DNA from: UBA830 sp036339975
GTDB taxonomy: Bacteria; Pseudomonadota; Alphaproteobacteria; MPNO01; UBA830
Assembly (NCBI GenBank): GCA_036339975.1
Contig: JAYYZV010000109.1
Coordinates: forward strand, 1-22,838
DNA length: 22,838 bases
Direction: 5' to 3'
In this document: positions 21,528 through 22,838 of the stretch, in pieces
Position numbering within the stretch: position 1 is the stretch's first letter
Layout: every line of letters begins with the position of its first letter
The notes under the pieces: model-generated
The model's input: only the letters and a program-made list of their open reading frames with translations
The model's database searches: none
What the model was told of the DNA's origin: nothing
Made by a program: the position numbers and the translations under genes

Positions 21528-22541
21528 TCAAGAGGCGCTATCTACGCTCAACATAATTTTCCCTATATGATCACTGCTTGCCATCAGTTCATGGGCTTCG
21601 GCGGCATCTAACAGCGGGAAGGTATCATAAATAAGAGGCTTGATATCGCCTTTTTCGAATAACGGCCAGAGATTCCGTTCCACTGCCTCTGCGACAATTG
21701 CTTTCTGCTCGACGGTGCGGGGGCGCAGGGTCGATCCCGTATAGTGAATCCTCTTGGACATGATGGTCGGGATAAACAGTTCGACCTTGGCGCCATTCTG
21801 TACGGCGACCTGCACCATGCGGCCGTCCATCGCTAGGACATCCAGATTGCGAGCGAAATAGTCACCGCCTACGATATCGAGTACTACGGAACAGCCCGCC
21901 CCACCAGTGGCCTGTTTAACCACTTCGACGAAGTCCTCTTCGGTGTAGTTAATGGCCCGCGTAGCACCTAAATCTTCACATGCTTTGCATTTGTCGGCGG
22001 TCCGAACGGTTGTGTATACAGTGGCGCCGAATGCACGCGCTACTTGAATAGCAGCAGTGCCAATCCCTCCGGAGCCGCCGTGAATTAGGATGCTGTCTCC
22101 GGGGGTCAGGCTGACGCCGCTGAACAGATTGGTCCAGACGGTGAAGAAATTTTCCGGGATGGCGGCCGCTTCCACCATGCCGTACCCCTTGGGTAGCGGC
22201 AGTGCGAGCTGTTCGGGGACAACGGTGTATTCCGCATATGCGCCGCCTGAAACAAGTGCGCAGACTTTCTCTCCCAGCACATGGCGGGTAACACCTGCGC
22301 CAGTTGCGATAACCAGACCGGCGAGTTCTAGCCCCGGAATATCGGTAGTCCCAGGCGGCGGCGGATAGTTTCCCTGACGCTGCATCGTGTCCGGAAAATT
22401 AACGCCGATTGCAGAATTTTTAACCAGCAACTCGCCCTCAGAAGGCTGTGGGACTGGACGTGTTGTTGGCTTTAGGACTTTAGGACCACCGAATTCGGTA
22501 ATTTCGATAGCGGTCATGGTTTCTGGAATGTCGAATGACAT
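21528..22541 (-). CDS. NAD(P)H:quinone oxidoreductase, zinc-independent MDR family (PIG3-like)
   Basis: This 337-residue medium-chain reductase lacks the zinc ligands of alcohol dehydrogenases. Markers are NSAIGVNFPDTMQRQGNYPP (42-61), GLELAGLV, and the NADPH-binding loop HGGSGGIGTAAIQVA (154-168). The family segment GVNFPDTMQRQGNYPPPPG closely resembles the TP53I3/PIG3 group of quinone reductases. It would reduce quinones or alpha,beta-unsaturated carbonyls with NADPH in the cytoplasm. The start at 22541 gives MSFDIPETMTAIEITE; an internal ATG eight codons later (22517) is possible, but the IPETM extension is common in this group. Divergent from the DUF1192 gene across 114 bases; a 6-base-stem palindrome overlaps its stop without a poly-U tail. 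Confidence 0.9.
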   Translation of the reverse strand: MSFDIPETMTAIEITEFGGPKVLKPTTRPVPQPSEGELLVKNSAIGVNFPDTMQRQGNYPPPPGTTDIPGLELAGLVIATGAGVTRHVLGEKVCALVSGGAYAEYTVVPEQLALPLPKGYGMVEAAAIPENFFTVWTNLFSGVSLTPGDSILIHGGSGGIGTAAIQVARAFGATVYTTVRTADKCKACEDLGATRAINYTEEDFVEVVKQATGGAGCSVVLDIVGGDYFARNLDVLAMDGRMVQVAVQNGAKVELFIPTIMSKRIHYTGSTLRPRTVEQKAIVAEAVERNLWPLFEKGDIKPLIYDTFPLLDAAEAHELMASSDHIGKIMLSVDSAS

Positions 22542-22655
22542 TTGGAATCAAACTCGAGTATTTCGGAAATGGAAGTTGCAGGTCTATCGCTTCAAAGGCA
22601 GACTGGCAAGTCTGAACACAGTAGAAACATCGATTATCAGGGTTGGAGAGGTGCC

Positions 22656-22838
22656 GTGGACATAAATGACGATCTTCCCCAAAACATGCCCAAGCCAAAA
22701 CGGGACCTTGATCCCATGTCAATCGAGGAACTGCGCGACTACATTGCGGAGATGAACGAGGAAATCGAGCGGGTATTGGAGGAAATCACCAAAAAAGAAA
22801 CGCACCGAAGCGGTGTAGAGGCCTTATTCAAAAAATAG
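22656..22838 (+). CDS. DUF1192 family small protein
   Basis: This 60-residue acidic, helical protein ends exactly at the window edge (TAG at 22836-22838). Its core, LDPMSIEELRDYIAEMNEEI followed by ERVLEEITKKETHRSGVEALFKK, is the DUF1192 pattern: a short coiled-coil helix ending in a conserved ALFK-type motif. The chosen start is GTG at 22656, giving MDINDDLPQNMPKPKRDLDP, because GGAGAGG lies at 22645-22651 and family members begin with an acidic residue stretch just before PKPKR. A longer reading from 22542 would cover the promoter region of the divergent oxidoreductase and has no family similarity. Function unknown. Confidence 0.85.
   Translation: MDINDDLPQNMPKPKRDLDPMSIEELRDYIAEMNEEIERVLEEITKKETHRSGVEALFKK

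Noticed and set aside
21524..21537. Terminator at the quinone oxidoreductase stop
   Set aside because: CGCCTC/GAGGCG forms a tight palindrome over the stop codon, but only two bases separate the arms and no T-run follows on the minus strand.
1..22838. Defence system, prophage or mobile element
   Set aside because: No integrase, transposase, phage, restriction, toxin-antitoxin or CRISPR component was recognised, and nearly all coding space is housekeeping or metabolic.

Overview
The window looks like an ordinary chromosomal segment of an ubiquinone-making alphaproteobacterium, possibly Rhodospirillales-like. The evidence is a set of alphaproteobacterial marker families: the end of a GapR-type protein, COQ9, a DUF1013/TrcR-type regulator, DUF465/YdcH, DUF1192 and a TIGR02444 protein. 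I see no tRNA, rRNA, insertion sequence, integrase or CRISPR array.

Layout. Positions 1-3535 hold the 3' end of gapR (+), then three minus-strand genes: an SDR with an atypical active site, a double-BON lipoprotein, and a long-chain acyl-CoA ligase. Positions 3600-6745 hold an oligoendopeptidase F (M3) gene overlapping an ABC1/UbiB-family kinase-like gene. Positions 6825-10139 hold a compact accessory catabolic block: a cupin, a Baeyer-Villiger-type flavin monooxygenase, and a two-subunit thiamine-diphosphate enzyme. The last three of these genes are separated by a 4-base overlap and a 3-base gap. Positions 10158-15036 hold the biotin locus: bioB-bioA plus a dienelactone-hydrolase-like gene leftward, and bioF-bioD rightward, from a 47-base shared promoter region. 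A SAM methyltransferase gene runs convergently into bioD. Positions 16060-19348 hold rpsU, def-COQ9, and purE-purK. Positions 19625-22838 hold ydcH-like, TIGR02444, trcR-like, a quinone oxidoreductase, and DUF1192.

How the genes fit together. The biotin genes cover every step from pimeloyl thioester to biotin, but no standard pimelate-making gene is present. The methyltransferase and the alpha/beta hydrolase flanking the locus are the same two enzyme classes as BioC and BioH, so they are candidates worth testing. In the cupin/monooxygenase/ThDP block, a 2-oxo acid decarboxylation or carboligation could be linked to an oxygenation; the substrate cannot be read from the sequence. UbiB-like, COQ9 and the quinone oxidoreductase fit ubiquinone-based respiration.

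Points needing a second look. There is an abrupt base-composition step inside the peptidase gene near 4320 (about 51% to about 62% GC by hand count of sampled rows). The Baeyer-Villiger fingerprint histidine is replaced by glutamine. An unexplained, strongly foldable element lies at about 19986-20110. A two-hairpin leader precedes rpsU. bioB may be translated from a leaderless transcript.
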